Shown here: positions 63,916 to 64,000 of the stretch, one piece after another
How the letters are laid out: each line of letters opens with the position of its first letter
Position numbering within the stretch: position 1 is the first letter of the stretch
Assembly (NCBI GenBank): GCA_003277985.1
Contig: QCHR01000001.1
Coordinates: forward strand, 124,001-188,000
From: Prochlorococcus sp. AG-402-G06
GTDB taxonomy: Bacteria; Cyanobacteriota; Cyanobacteriia; PCC-6307; Cyanobiaceae
Reading direction: 5' to 3'
Length of the DNA: 64,000 bases
Notes under the pieces: generated by a model
Told to the model about the DNA's origin: nothing
Databases searched by the model: none
The model's input: only the letters and a program-made list of their open reading frames with translations
Translations under genes and position numbers: made by a program

Positions 63916-64000
63916 ATGCCTGTTGAGTTCTACATCTTGGTTATTCCATTTTGCATTATTCCCGTATTTCTAGTCTCGCTCGATTACTTAAATAAAAGTG
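63916..64000 (+). CDS. Start of a small membrane protein, partial at window end
   Basis: ATG at 63916 leads to MPVEFYILVIPFCIIPVFLV and continues SLDYLNKS to the last base. One membrane helix visible. The rest lies outside the window, so it may be short or long. Confidence 0.45.
   Translation, partial: MPVEFYILVIPFCIIPVFLVSLDYLNKS

Overview
The window is a stretch of a low-GC (about one third G+C by eye) picocyanobacterial chromosome, almost certainly Prochlorococcus, most like a low-light clade such as the NATL group (inference). The evidence is three high-light-inducible (Hli) genes, PsbX, Ycf66, a YggT/Ycf19 protein, a complete sufBCDS operon, a RarA fusion known from cyanobacteria, a circularly permuted two-piece tmRNA with the tag ANNIVSFSRQTAPVAA, and many cyanobacterial proteins of 35-60 residues with one membrane helix.

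Layout. 1-6.3 kb: 5' part of xseA, an Hli gene, conserved small proteins, an HtrA protease, an ABC-F ATPase, a Nif11-like peptide, and a ribbon-helix-helix regulator behind three palindromes. 6.3-11.5 kb: a leftward cluster of SLC13-type permease, ktrB, ktrA and anmK. 11.6-21.4 kb: NDH-2, cysH, coaX, bcp, an Sfp-type transferase, the rarA fusion, pgm and a DUF4912-like protein. 21.8-26.6 kb: sufBCDS. 26.6-44.5 kb: core housekeeping (S9 peptidase, def, HIT protein, BacA-like ABC protein, Hli, ycf66, psbX, yggT, accC, tRNA-Leu, LpxB-like protein, PRC-barrel protein, smc, an rRNA methyltransferase).

44.55-46 kb: the permuted ssrA gene, followed by a roughly 1 kb block holding one TM2-domain gene. 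A second, imperfect copy of the ssrA 3' end lies at the far edge, and a tandem TGGGCGAAAA repeat cluster lies just inside the near edge. This looks like the scar of an integrative element. 46-64 kb is accessory in character: a glycosyltransferase, an ABC exporter, an orphan ParA, a second DUF4912-like protein, a cadherin-like/cyclophilin/RTX/DUF4214 protein, many lineage-specific small proteins, longer intergenic gaps and decayed ORFs. Within it, a 33-codon ORF at 54.6-54.7 kb has a perfect full-length Shine-Dalgarno sequence, a second hairpin and a strong terminator.

The most interesting unexplained signals are the ssrA-flanked insertion with its iteron-like repeats, the 33-codon gene, the three-palindrome regulator locus, and the multidomain cyclophilin protein. 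No CRISPR array, rRNA operon, intact transposase or intact integrase was seen. All family calls come from reading the sequence; no database search was run.
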